From DASVRA01 sp036388855 (GTDB lineage: Bacteria; Pseudomonadota; Alphaproteobacteria; Caulobacterales; Caulobacteraceae): a stretch of 64,000 nt of DNA. Both the position numbers and the translations under genes were made by a program. Location of the stretch: assembly GCA_036388855.1 (NCBI GenBank), contig DASVRA010000022.1, forward strand, positions 74,256-138,255. Reading direction: 5' to 3'. Each line of letters opens with the position of its first letter. The first letter of the stretch is position 1. Under the pieces are notes generated by a model that ran no database searches, was not told where the DNA came from, and worked only from the letters and a program-made list of their open reading frames with translations. Shown here piece after piece: positions 14,876 to 23,474 of the stretch.

Positions 14876-16351
14876 ATGACCGACATTCTCGACCGCCCCG
14901 CCGCATCTTCCGCTTACGACCGGCAAGCCGCCCAAGCCTTCATCGGCCGTCTCTGGGACGACGAGGTGGTGCCGACCCTGGTCGACTACATTCGCATCCC
15001 CAACAAGTCGCCGGCCTTCGACCCGCAGTGGAAGGAGCACGGCTACATGGACGAGGCGGTGCGCCTGTTCGAGGGCTGGGCCCGGCGGCATCTGGCGGCC
15101 CTGCCCGGCGCCACCCTCGAGGTGGTGCAGCTGGAAGGCCGCACCCCGGTGATCCTGATCGACGTGCCGGGGCAGGGTGCCGACACCGTGCTGCTCTACG
15201 GCCACCTAGACAAGCAGCCGGAGATGAGCGGCTGGGCCGACGACCTAGGCCCTTGGGCGCCGGTGCTGAAGGGCGACAAGCTCTACGGCCGGGGCGGCGC
15301 CGACGACGGTTACGCGATGTTCGGCTCCATCGGCGCGGTCCTGGCGCTGCAACAGCAGGGCACGCCTCACGCCCGCTGCGTCATCCTGATCGAAGCCTGC
15401 GAGGAGTCCGGCTCCTACGATCTGCCCGCCTACGTCGACCACCTGGCGCCGCGCATCGGTGACGTGTCGCTGGTGATCTGCCTCGACTCCGGCTGCGGCA
15501 ATTACGACCAGATGTGGCTGACCACCTCGCTGCGCGGCCTGGCCTCGGGCGTGCTCAGCGTCCAGGTGCTGACCGAGGGCGTCCACTCCGGCGACGCCTC
15601 AGGCGTGGTCCCCTCATCCTTCCGCATCCTGCGCCAGCTGATCGAGAGGATCGAAGACCAGGACACCGGCAGGATTAAGCTCGACGACCTCTACGTCGAG
15701 GTGCCGGCCGAACGGCTGGAGCAGGCGCGCCAAGGCGCCGAAATCTTGGGCGAGGAGGTCTACAGCAAGTTCCCCTTCGTGGAGGGGATGCAGCCGGTCG
15801 ACCATGATCCCGCCGAGCTGATCCTGAACCGCACCTGGCGGCCGCAGCTGGCCACCATCGGCATGGACGGCTTCCCAAACTGGGGCAGCGCCGGCAACGT
15901 GCTGCGCCCGGTCACCTCGGCCAAGCTGTCGCTGCGCCTGCCGCCGACCGCGCACGCGCCCACGGCGGTGCAGAAGGTCAAGGAAGTCCTGGAGGTCGAC
16001 CCGCCCTACGGCGCCAAGGTGGAGTTCATGATCGACGGCAAGGAGTCCGGCTGGAGCGCGCCCGCGCTGGCGCCCTGGCTGAAGCAGGCTGTGTCCGAGG
16101 CGTCACAGTCGGCCTTCGGCGCACCGGTGGCGATGATGGGCGAGGGCGGCTCGATCCCGTTCATGGGGATGCTCGGGAAGAAGTTTCCAAACGCCCAGTT
16201 CGTGATCACCGGCGTGCTCGGCCCCCACTCCAACGCCCACGGCCCCAACGAATTCCTGCACATTCCCACCGGCAAGAAGGTGTCGGCGGCGGTGGCCCAC
16301 ATCCTCGCCGACCACGCCCGCGCGGGGGCGGGTGCGATGAACGGTCGCTGA
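14876..16351 (+). CDS. M20 family dipeptidase/metallopeptidase
   Basis: A cytosolic di-zinc peptidase of about 491 residues, of the carnosinase/CNDP-like M20 group, which hydrolyses dipeptides or small amide substrates. Visible metal and catalytic motifs are YGHLDKQPEM, GRGGADDGYAMFG, the catalytic EACEESGSYD, CLDSGCGNYD and LGPHSNAHGPNEFL near the C-terminus. The dimerisation domain lies in between. ATG at 14876 (MTDILDRP) is chosen; GTG at 14864 has an AAGG at better spacing and is a real alternative. It follows the PQQ-RTX gene on the same strand by about 80 bases. Confidence 0.9.
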   Translation: MTDILDRPAASSAYDRQAAQAFIGRLWDDEVVPTLVDYIRIPNKSPAFDPQWKEHGYMDEAVRLFEGWARRHLAALPGATLEVVQLEGRTPVILIDVPGQGADTVLLYGHLDKQPEMSGWADDLGPWAPVLKGDKLYGRGGADDGYAMFGSIGAVLALQQQGTPHARCVILIEACEESGSYDLPAYVDHLAPRIGDVSLVICLDSGCGNYDQMWLTTSLRGLASGVLSVQVLTEGVHSGDASGVVPSSFRILRQLIERIEDQDTGRIKLDDLYVEVPAERLEQARQGAEILGEEVYSKFPFVEGMQPVDHDPAELILNRTWRPQLATIGMDGFPNWGSAGNVLRPVTSAKLSLRLPPTAHAPTAVQKVKEVLEVDPPYGAKVEFMIDGKESGWSAPALAPWLKQAVSEASQSAFGAPVAMMGEGGSIPFMGMLGKKFPNAQFVITGVLGPHSNAHGPNEFLHIPTGKKVSAAVAHILADHARAGAGAMNGR

Positions 16352-16452
16352 CAGGGTCTATTCACCACGTGTTCAAACCTGTGGTCCTATTCTCGCAAGC
16401 ATCCCACCCGGCGTCCCACGCCGGGCAGAAGGAAGGAAACCGAGAGGGGACC

Positions 16453-16668
16453 ATGTTGCAGTCCAACCGCATTGAACTCCACGGCCTGGAGCAGGCCGCC
16501 ACCAGCGACATCCACGTCGGCGACGTGGTGCGCACCGGCCAGAACCGCTTCCCGCATTACGCGGTGATCGCGCTCTACGACGAGATGGCCTGGGTCCGCG
16601 ACGTGCAGACCGGCGCCTACGGCCTGACCAGCCTGGCGCTGTGCCACAAGGTGGAAGGCCGGGCCTAA
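16453..16668 (+). CDS. small conserved protein of unknown function
   Basis: The product has 71 residues, preceded by GAGAGGGGA at ideal spacing from ATG 16453; an upstream in-frame start would add 28 residues of atypical sequence. The sequence includes DIHVGDVVRTGQNRFPHYAVIALYDEMAWVRDVQTG, which suggests a small beta-barrel or SH3-like fold, and has no signal or membrane segment. I do not recognise a function. Its 3' end overlaps the convergent zapA by four bases. Confidence 0.72.
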   Translation: MLQSNRIELHGLEQAATSDIHVGDVVRTGQNRFPHYAVIALYDEMAWVRDVQTGAYGLTSLALCHKVEGRA

Positions 16669-17000
16669 CCGCCCGCCTTCGCCGCCAGCGCCTCCACCTG
16701 GCGCGCCGCCTCGTCCAGCGCCTCAACCGCGCGCGCTTCGCTTCGCGTGCGCTCGGCCTGCACCCGCGCCGCTTCGCCCTGGGCCACCGCCAGCCGGTCG
16801 CGCAGGTCGGCCAACTCGTCCGCCAGCAGCAGGGCGCCCATCAAAAACAGGCGCGATTCGGCCAGTTGGCCGACCTCCCCCGCCACCTGCCGCACCTGCT
16901 CGTCGAACAGGGCGGCGAGCGAGCGGACATGCTCCTCCTGCCCGTCCTCGCAGCCCACCGGATAGGGCCGGCCGTTCACCTCGATCGTCACCTGCGCCAT
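16665..17000 (-). CDS. zapA: cell division protein ZapA
   Basis: ZapA crosslinks FtsZ filaments at midcell. The 111-residue protein has the N-terminal globular domain (VTIEVNGRPYPVGCEDGQEEHV), ALFDEQV, and a C-terminal coiled coil (about 65-108) for tetramer formation, all typical of ZapA. It starts with ATG at 17000, overlapping the stop of the upstream coiled-coil gene as TGATG, so the two are translationally coupled. The tkt gene is divergent. This tkt / coiled-coil / zapA arrangement is frequent in alphaproteobacteria. Confidence 0.92.
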   Translation of the reverse strand: MAQVTIEVNGRPYPVGCEDGQEEHVRSLAALFDEQVRQVAGEVGQLAESRLFLMGALLLADELADLRDRLAVAQGEAARVQAERTRSEARAVEALDEAARQVEALAAKAGG

Positions 17001-17296
17001 CAGGGCGCCTCCGCCTGGCCCATCGCACCGCGAATTTCCGCGATGGCCCGGCCCAGCGCCTGAGACGCTTCCTCGCCTGCGGCGCGTAGTTCCCGTTCGC
17101 GCGCCGCGGCTCGGTCAAGGTCTTCGGTCAGCCGGGCGCGATCGGAGTCGAACAAGCTGCCGGCGGAATCGCGCGCCTCATCCGCAGCTTGGCTCAGCCG
17201 CGTCTCCAGCACCGCCACGGCCCGATCCAGCCGCTTGGCTGCGGCCTCAACCGGGCCCTGCGGCTCCGCCGTCTCCCCGCGCGGCTGACGCGCCAT
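17000..17296 (-). CDS. DUF4164-like coiled-coil protein, zapA partner
   Basis: The 98-residue acidic protein is predicted to be almost entirely helical, with a coiled coil over about residues 15-90 (AAAKRLDRAVAVLETRL, DRARLTEDLDRAAARERELR). Its size, composition and position directly upstream of zapA match the DUF4164 family found there in alphaproteobacteria. Its function is unknown; a division-related role is inferred only from the overlap and coupling with zapA. It has no signal peptide or membrane helix. Confidence 0.78.
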   Translation of the reverse strand: MARQPRGETAEPQGPVEAAAKRLDRAVAVLETRLSQAADEARDSAGSLFDSDRARLTEDLDRAAARERELRAAGEEASQALGRAIAEIRGAMGQAEAP

Positions 17297-17434
17297 CCCT
17301 CAAGCCTCCGTCCCGACTCCATATAGCGCCCGCTCGCGCCAAGGGGGAAGCGGGCTCCGCCGTTCCTTGACCGGCCGCGCCCCTGCCGCCAAACCTCACC
17401 TCGTCTCCCCCGCCAGCCGAGTCCCGCCGCGCCC

Positions 17435-19411
17435 ATGCCCGATGTGCCCTTCAAGACCATGGCCGACGCCATCCGCGTGCTGGCCATGGACGCGGTGGAG
17501 CAGGCCAACTCGGGTCATCCGGGGATGCCCATGGGCATGGCCGATGTCGCCACGGTGCTCTGGACCCGGCACCTGAAGTTCGACGCAGCCCGCCCGGACT
17601 GGCCCGACCGCGACCGTTTCGTGCTGTCCAACGGCCACGGTTCGATGCTGATCTACGCCCTGCTGCACCTGTCCGGCTTCGAGGCCGTGACCATGGACGA
17701 GATCCGCCGGTTCCGGCAGCTGGGCTCCCTCACCCCCGGCCATCCCGAGTGGGATCACACGCCGGGGGTCGAGACCACCACCGGTCCGCTGGGCCAGGGC
17801 CTCGCTACAGCCGTCGGCATGGCGGTTGCCGAGCGCCATCTGAACGCCCGCTTCGGCGATCTGGTCGACCATCGCACCTGGGTGTTCTGCGGCGACGGCG
17901 ACCTGATGGAGGGGATCAGCCACGAAGCGGTCTCCCTTGCCGGGCGGCTGAAGCTCGACCGGCTGTGCGTGCTCTGGGACGACAACTCGATCACCATCGA
18001 CGGCGCGCTTGGCCTGTCGGAGAGCGGCGATCAGTGCGCCCGCTTCGCCGCCGCCGGCTGGGCCGTTCGCGCGATCGACGGCCACGACAAGGCGCAGATC
18101 GACGCCGCCCTGGATTGGGCCAAGACGCAGGCGGCGCCGGTGCTGATCGCCTGCAAGACCCTGATCGGCAAGGGCTCCGCCACGCTCGAGGGCCACCAGG
18201 ACACCCACGGCAAGGCGTTCGGCAAGGCCGAGGTGGCCGCCACCCGCGACAGGCTCGGCTGGCCCCACGAACCCTTCGTCATGGCCGACGAGGTCGTGGC
18301 TGCCTGGCGAGAGGTGGGGCGGAGGGCGGCGCCGGAGCGGGAGGCGTGGGAGGCGCGGATCGCCGCGTCTGGCGAACGGCAGGCTCTTGAGCAGGCGCTC
18401 TCCGGCAAACTGGGCGAGGGCGCGCTGGAGCCGGCGCGGAAGCTGGCTCGGGCCTGGGCTTCGCAGCCGCCGGCGAACGCCACCCGCGTTCACTCAGGCG
18501 CGGTGCTCGCGGAGCTGGTCCCGCACATCGAGGAACTGGTCGGCGGCTCGGCCGACCTGACCGGCTCGGTCAACACCCTTGTGAAGGGCATGGGCGTGCT
18601 CGACGCCCCCGGCTACGCGGGCCGCTACATCTATTACGGCGTGCGCGAGCACGCGATGGCGGCGGCGATGAACGGCATGGCGCTGCACGGCGGCGTCATC
18701 CCGTACGGCGGCACTTTCCTGGTCTTCTCCGACTACTCGCGGCCGGCGATCCGGCTGGCCGCCCTGATGGGCGTGCGGGTGATCCATGTGATGACCCACG
18801 ATTCCATCGGCCTTGGCGAAGACGGCCCAACGCACCAGCCGGTCGAGCACCTCGCCAGCTTGCGCGCCATCCCCAACCTCAACGTCTTCCGCCCCGCCGA
18901 CGCGGTGGAGACCGCCGAATGCTGGGAACTGGCGCTGCTGGCGGAGCGCACCCCCTCCGTTTTGTCGCTGTCGCGGCAGAAGACCCCGGCGGTCCGGCTC
19001 CAGCCCTTAGCCAAAAACCGCTGCGCCCGCGGCGCCTACGAGCTGTTGCCCGCCAGCGGTGAGGCTAAGGCCGCCCTGTTCGCTTCGGGCACGGAAGTGG
19101 CGGTGGCGGTGAAGGCGCGCGAGCTGCTCCAGTCGCAGGGCGTGGGCGCGCGCGTCGTCTCCACCCCGTGCTGGGAGCTGTTCGCCGCTCAGGGCGAAGC
19201 TTACCAGCGCGAGGTGCTGGGCGGCCCGGGCGAGGTCCGCGTCGCCGTCGAAGCCGGCATCGCCATGGGCTGGGAGCGCTTCATCGGCCTGCACGGCGGC
19301 TTCGTCGGCATGGACTCCTTCGGCGCCTCCGCCCCTGCCGAAGACCTCTACCGCCATTTCGGCATTACGCCCGAGCGGGTGGCGGAGACGGCGCTGGCGA
19401 AGCTCCGCTGA
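17435..19411 (+). CDS. tkt: transketolase
   Basis: This thiamine-diphosphate enzyme of the pentose phosphate pathway has 658 residues, the usual length. Visible parts include ANSGHPGMPMGMADVATVLW, the ThDP/Mg motif GDGDLMEGISHEAVSLAG with WDDNSITIDG, GLGEDGPTHQPVEHLASLR in the pyrimidine-binding domain, and the C-terminal domain from about 530. purT starts on the last base of the tkt stop (TGATG), so the pair is probably co-transcribed and coupled. The zapA pair is divergent, with a 138-base intergenic region. Confidence 0.96.
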   Translation: MPDVPFKTMADAIRVLAMDAVEQANSGHPGMPMGMADVATVLWTRHLKFDAARPDWPDRDRFVLSNGHGSMLIYALLHLSGFEAVTMDEIRRFRQLGSLTPGHPEWDHTPGVETTTGPLGQGLATAVGMAVAERHLNARFGDLVDHRTWVFCGDGDLMEGISHEAVSLAGRLKLDRLCVLWDDNSITIDGALGLSESGDQCARFAAAGWAVRAIDGHDKAQIDAALDWAKTQAAPVLIACKTLIGKGSATLEGHQDTHGKAFGKAEVAATRDRLGWPHEPFVMADEVVAAWREVGRRAAPEREAWEARIAASGERQALEQALSGKLGEGALEPARKLARAWASQPPANATRVHSGAVLAELVPHIEELVGGSADLTGSVNTLVKGMGVLDAPGYAGRYIYYGVREHAMAAAMNGMALHGGVIPYGGTFLVFSDYSRPAIRLAALMGVRVIHVMTHDSIGLGEDGPTHQPVEHLASLRAIPNLNVFRPADAVETAECWELALLAERTPSVLSLSRQKTPAVRLQPLAKNRCARGAYELLPASGEAKAALFASGTEVAVAVKARELLQSQGVGARVVSTPCWELFAAQGEAYQREVLGGPGEVRVAVEAGIAMGWERFIGLHGGFVGMDSFGASAPAEDLYRHFGITPERVAETALAKLR

Positions 19412-20613
19412 TGGTCGCCATCGGCACGCCGCTGTCGCCGTCGGCTACGCGGGTGATGCTGCTGGGCTCGGGCGAACTCGGCAAGGAGGTGGCCATCGAG
19501 CTGCAGCGGCTGGGGGTGGAGGTAATCGCGGTCGACCGCTACCCCGACGCGCCCGCCCAGCAGGTGGCGCACCGGTCGCACGTGATCGCCATGACCGACG
19601 GCGCTGCGTTGCGAGCGCTGGTGGAGCGGGAGCGGCCGCACCTGGTCGTGCCGGAAATCGAGGCCATCGCCACAGGCGCCTTGCTCGAGATCGAGGCCGA
19701 CGGGCTGGCGGAAGTGATCCCCACCGCGCGCGCGGCGCACCTGACCATGAACCGCGAAGGCATCCGTCGCCTCGCTGCCGCGGAACTGGGCCTGCCGACC
19801 AGCCCCTACGCCTTCGCCTCCAGCCTGGAGGAGCTGGAGCGGGCGGCGCGCGAGACGGCCGGCTTTCCCTGCTTCGTCAAGCCGGTGATGTCATCCTCCG
19901 GCAAGGGCCAGAGCTACGTTGAGACCGCGGAAGGGCTGGCCGAGGCTTGGCGCTACGCCCTGTCCGGCGGGCGGGTGGAGCAGCCCCGGGTGATCGTCGA
20001 GGGCGGCATCGACTTCGACTTCGAGATCACCCTGCTCACCGTCCGCGCCCGAGGCGGCGCGGGCGGGATCGAGACCTTCTTCTGCGAGCCCATCGGCCAC
20101 AAACAGGTCAAGGGCGACTATGTCGAAAGCTGGCAGCCCCAGCCTATGAGCGGGCCCGCGTTGGCCCGCTCGCGCGAGATCGCCGCTGCCGTCACCGGCG
20201 CGCTCGGCGGGCGCGGGGTTTTCGGCGTGGAGCTATTTGTGAAAGGGGACGAGGTGTGGTTCTCCGAAGTCAGCCCTCGGCCGCACGACACGGGGCTGGT
20301 CACCTTGGCCACCCAACACCAGAGCGAGTTCGCCCTCCACGCCAGGGCGATCCTGGGCCTGCCGGTGGACACGGACCTCCGCAATACCGGCGCGAGCGCG
20401 GTGATCTACGGCGGCGTGGAGGCGCGAGGGATCGTCTTCGAAGGCGTGGGCGAGGCTTTGGCCGTCCCAGGCTCGGACCTGCGCCTGTTCGGCAAGCCGG
20501 AGTCGTTCGAGCGCCGGCGGATGGGCGTGGCTTTGGCGCGTGGGACGGACGTGGAGACGGCAAGGGCGCGAGCGCGTGATGTGGCGGCGAAGGTCAGGCC
20601 TGTCCTCCCGTGA
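19411..20613 (+). CDS. purT: formate-dependent phosphoribosylglycinamide formyltransferase PurT
   Basis: PurT uses formate and ATP to formylate GAR in de novo purine synthesis, bypassing folate-dependent PurN. The 400-residue ATP-grasp protein has LGSGELGKEVAIELQRLGVEVIAVDRY, VPEIEAIAT, FVKPVMSSSGKGQSYV and the C-terminal EVSPRPHDTGLVTLATQ, all diagnostic. The ATG overlaps the transketolase stop by one base; the same frame is open further upstream inside tkt, but that part is not protein-like. Confidence 0.95.
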   Translation: MVAIGTPLSPSATRVMLLGSGELGKEVAIELQRLGVEVIAVDRYPDAPAQQVAHRSHVIAMTDGAALRALVERERPHLVVPEIEAIATGALLEIEADGLAEVIPTARAAHLTMNREGIRRLAAAELGLPTSPYAFASSLEELERAARETAGFPCFVKPVMSSSGKGQSYVETAEGLAEAWRYALSGGRVEQPRVIVEGGIDFDFEITLLTVRARGGAGGIETFFCEPIGHKQVKGDYVESWQPQPMSGPALARSREIAAAVTGALGGRGVFGVELFVKGDEVWFSEVSPRPHDTGLVTLATQHQSEFALHARAILGLPVDTDLRNTGASAVIYGGVEARGIVFEGVGEALAVPGSDLRLFGKPESFERRRMGVALARGTDVETARARARDVAAKVRPVLP

Positions 20614-20688
20614 AGCGCTGATCTCTTAGGGGCGGGGCTTTCCGCCGGGCTCCTGAACGGCTTTGATGCGCCCGAACGGAGCGGCGCG

Positions 20689-21390
20689 ATGGAGCCGAAT
20701 TACTGGACCTTGCTCGGCATCGCCGTGGTGGTGGCGGGGTTCGTCGCGCGGCTGAACCCGCTGCTGGTGGTGACGGCGGCGGCGCTGGTCACCGGACTGA
20801 TCGGCGGGCTGGGGCCGCTCGAAGTGGTCGCCGCCTTCGGCAAGGCGTTCAACGAGAACCGCTACGTCTCGATCATATGGCTGGTGCTGCCGGTGATCGG
20901 CTTGCTGGAGCGCGAGGGGCTGCAGGAGCGGGCGCGGCAGCTGATCGCCCGGTTCAAGGCCGCGACCACGGGGCGGCTGCTGCTGCTCTACCTGGTGGTG
21001 CGCCAGGCGACCGCGGCTATAGGGCTGACCTCGCTCGGTGGGCATGCCCAGATGGTGCGGCCGCTGATCGCGCCCATGGCCGAGGGGGCGGCGGAGAACC
21101 GGCTGGGCGATCTGCCCGACCCGGTGCGCCACCGCATCCGCGCCTTTGCCGCCGCCACCGACAACGTTGGGGTGTTCTTCGGCGAGGACATCTTCATCGC
21201 GTTTGCCTCGATTTTGCTGATCAAGGCGTTCCTTGAGCAGAACGGGCTGGTCATCGAGCCGCTGCACCTGTCGGTCTGGGCGATCCCGACCGCCGTCTGT
21301 GCGCTGCTGATCCACGGGACGCGGCTGCTGCTGCTCGACCGGCGGCTCCGGCGGGAAGCGGCGGAACATGCCGACGGCGGACCGCCATGA
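20689..21390 (+). CDS. DUF969 family membrane protein (putative 5-oxoproline transporter subunit)
   Basis: This 233-residue integral membrane protein has several hydrophobic helices (YWTLLGIAVVVAGFVARLNPLLVV, YVSIIWLVLPVIGLLE). Conserved stretches include GHAQMVRPLIAPMAEG and TDNVGVFFGEDIFIAFASILL, typical of DUF969. In current annotation practice DUF969 and DUF979 proteins are named subunits of a 5-oxoproline transporter; that name is carried over as family knowledge and is not shown by this sequence. It overlaps the DUF979 gene by four bases (ATGA). Confidence 0.85.
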   Translation: MEPNYWTLLGIAVVVAGFVARLNPLLVVTAAALVTGLIGGLGPLEVVAAFGKAFNENRYVSIIWLVLPVIGLLEREGLQERARQLIARFKAATTGRLLLLYLVVRQATAAIGLTSLGGHAQMVRPLIAPMAEGAAENRLGDLPDPVRHRIRAFAAATDNVGVFFGEDIFIAFASILLIKAFLEQNGLVIEPLHLSVWAIPTAVCALLIHGTRLLLLDRRLRREAAEHADGGPP

Positions 21391-22352
21391 TCACCGTCGA
21401 CGCCGTCTACCTGCTTGTCGGCGCCATGTTCGCCGCTTTCGCGGCGCTGAGCGGCCGCGACGGCGGCAACCGCAAGCGATGGGGCAACGCCGCCTTCTGG
21501 GGCCTGCTCGCGGTCAGCTTCCTGTTCGGCCGCTGGCTGGGCGACCTCGGCAACGGCGTGCTGGTGCTGGGGCTGGTGGCGCTGGCCGGCACGGGGCGGC
21601 TCGGGCGGGGCGCGCCCGCGACCACCTCCGCGGAGCAACGGCGCGAGCGCGCCGAGCGGCGTGGCGACCTGCTGTTCCTGCCGGCCCTGATCATCCCTGC
21701 GACGGCGCTGCTCGGCACCCTGCTGCTCAAGGGCGCCACCTGGGGCGGCGCGCACATCGTCGATCCGAAGCAGGTGACGCTGATTTCGCTGGGCGCGGGC
21801 GTCGTGATCGCGCTCGGCGTCGCGATGCTATGGCTACGGCCGCCGCCGCTGGCGCCGCTGCAGGAGGGGCGCCGGTTGATCGACGCGGTGGGCTGGGCGG
21901 CGGTGCTGCCGCAGATGCTGGCGTCGCTGGGGGCGGTGTTCCTGCTGGCCGAGGTGGGGGAGGCGGTGGGCGGCGCGGCCACGGCGTTCCTGCCGCTGGA
22001 CACGCCGTTCCTGGCGGTGGCGGCCTATGGGCTAGGCATGGCGCTGTTCACCATGATCATGGGCAACGCGTTCGCGGCGTTCCCGGTGATGACCGCGGCG
22101 ATCGGCCTGCCGTTGATCGTGGGCCGGTTCGAGGGAGACCCGGCGGTGATGGGGGCGATTGGGATGCTGTCGGGCTTCTGCGGAACGCTGATGACGCCGA
22201 TGGCGGCCAACTTCAACGTGGTGCCCGCGACCCTGCTCGACCTGCCCGACCGCGACAAGCCGCTGAACGGGGTGATCCGGGCGCAGATCCCGACCGCCCT
22301 GCCGCTACTGGCCGCCAACATCGCGCTGATGGCGTTGCTGGTGTACCGGTGA
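21387..22352 (+). CDS. DUF979 family membrane protein (putative 5-oxoproline transporter subunit)
   Basis: The 321-residue polytopic membrane protein is the partner of DUF969. Features typical of DUF979 include DAVYLLVGAMFAAFAALS at the N-terminus, the conserved LGTLLLKG, GNAFAAFPVMTAAIGLPLIV and GFCGTLMTPMAANFNVVPATLL. The paired organisation with DUF969 is conserved across bacteria. It overlaps both neighbours by four bases, so the three genes form one translationally coupled operon with DUF2891. No 5-oxoprolinase or pyrrolidone peptidase gene is adjacent. Confidence 0.86.
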   Translation: MITVDAVYLLVGAMFAAFAALSGRDGGNRKRWGNAAFWGLLAVSFLFGRWLGDLGNGVLVLGLVALAGTGRLGRGAPATTSAEQRRERAERRGDLLFLPALIIPATALLGTLLLKGATWGGAHIVDPKQVTLISLGAGVVIALGVAMLWLRPPPLAPLQEGRRLIDAVGWAAVLPQMLASLGAVFLLAEVGEAVGGAATAFLPLDTPFLAVAAYGLGMALFTMIMGNAFAAFPVMTAAIGLPLIVGRFEGDPAVMGAIGMLSGFCGTLMTPMAANFNVVPATLLDLPDRDKPLNGVIRAQIPTALPLLAANIALMALLVYR

Positions 22353-23350
22353 CGGGGCTGACGGCGGAGCTGGCGGAGCGGTTCAGCCGCATCGCGCTGA
22401 GCCATGTGGAGCGCGAATTCCCGCACAAGCTCGACCATGTGCTGGACGGGCCGGAGGACGCGCGCACACCTTCAGAGCTGCACCCGATCTTCCACGGCAG
22501 CTTCGACTGGCACTCGTGCGTGCACGGGTATTGGCTGATGGCGACCTGTTTGCGGCTGTTCCCTGAGCACCAGGCGGCGGGTCAGACGCGGGCGCTTTTC
22601 CAGCGCAAGCTGACGCCCGCGCGGGTCGAGGGCGAGCTTGCCTATCTGGATCGGCCGGCGAGCCGGGGCTTTGAACGCCCCTATGGCTGGGCTTGGCTGC
22701 TGATGCTGCAGGCGGAGCTTTACCGTCACAAGCACCATCCATGGGCCCAGGCGTTGCAGCCGCTGACTACCGCGTTATCGCGCCGGTTCCGTAATCACCT
22801 GCCGCTGCTCACCTACCCGATACGATCTGGCGCCCACTCCAACACGGCCTTCGCTTTGGCCTTGGCGCAGGAATACGCGTTCGCTTGCGGTGACGCGGCC
22901 TTGGCTCAACTGACATGCGAACGAGCGCGCGGCTATTTCCTCGACGACCGTGACTGTCAGGCCTGGGAGCCGGGGGGTGACGAGTTCCTCTCGCCGGCGC
23001 TGATCGAGGCCGAGTGCCTGCGCCGGATGCTGCCGCCCGACGAGTTCCGCGCCTGGCTCGCCGCATTCCTGCCGCGGCTGGGCGAGCGCGAGCCGCGCAC
23101 CCTGTTCGAGCCTGCCTTCGTCAGCGACCGCAGCGACGGCAAGATCGCGCACCTGGACGGCCTGAACCTCAGCCGCGCCTGGTGCTGGCGGGGGATCGCG
23201 GCGGCGCATGAGCCGGACGACCCGGTGCGCGCGCTGGCGCTCGAGGCGGCCGAGCGGCACCTGGAGGCGGCCATGCCGCACCTGGCCGGCGACTACATGG
23301 GGGAGCACTGGCTCGCCACCTTCGCCCTGTTGGCCATTCTAAGCCTTTGA
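22349..23350 (+). CDS. DUF2891 family protein
   Basis: The 333-residue soluble protein begins with GTG at 22349, overlapping the DUF979 stop (GTGA). Characteristic DUF2891 segments are EREFPHKLDHVL, HPIFHGSFDWHSCVHGYW, YDRPASRGFERPYGWAWLL-like motifs and a C-terminal GEHWLATFALLAI. The pattern of conserved His/Trp in an alpha-rich protein recalls alpha/alpha-barrel enzymes, but no activity is assigned. The consistent linkage to DUF969/DUF979 suggests a role in handling the transported compound. tRNA-Gly lies immediately downstream on the opposite strand. Confidence 0.85.
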   Translation: MTGLTAELAERFSRIALSHVEREFPHKLDHVLDGPEDARTPSELHPIFHGSFDWHSCVHGYWLMATCLRLFPEHQAAGQTRALFQRKLTPARVEGELAYLDRPASRGFERPYGWAWLLMLQAELYRHKHHPWAQALQPLTTALSRRFRNHLPLLTYPIRSGAHSNTAFALALAQEYAFACGDAALAQLTCERARGYFLDDRDCQAWEPGGDEFLSPALIEAECLRRMLPPDEFRAWLAAFLPRLGEREPRTLFEPAFVSDRSDGKIAHLDGLNLSRAWCWRGIAAAHEPDDPVRALALEAAERHLEAAMPHLAGDYMGEHWLATFALLAILSL

Positions 23351-23355
23351 AAAGA

Positions 23356-23430
23356 TGGAGCGGCCGGCGGGAATCGAACCCGCGACATTCAGCTTGGGAA
23401 GCTGACGTTCTACCTCTGAACTACGGCCGC
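23356..23430 (-). tRNA. tRNA-Gly (anticodon CCC)
   Basis: Read on the minus strand, the sequence folds as a cloverleaf. The acceptor stem is GCGGCCG/CGGCCGC, the D arm GTTC/GAAC, the anticodon stem TCAGC/GCTGA with loop TTCCCAA (anticodon CCC), and the T arm GCGGG-TTCGATT-CCCGC. The discriminator is T and CCA is encoded. The 75 bases lie between the DUF2891 gene and the TraB/GumN gene. Confidence 0.95.
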
Positions 23431-23474
23431 GCGGGGCGGACTCTAGCCGCTCGCGCGCGGGCGCCGCAAGGCGC

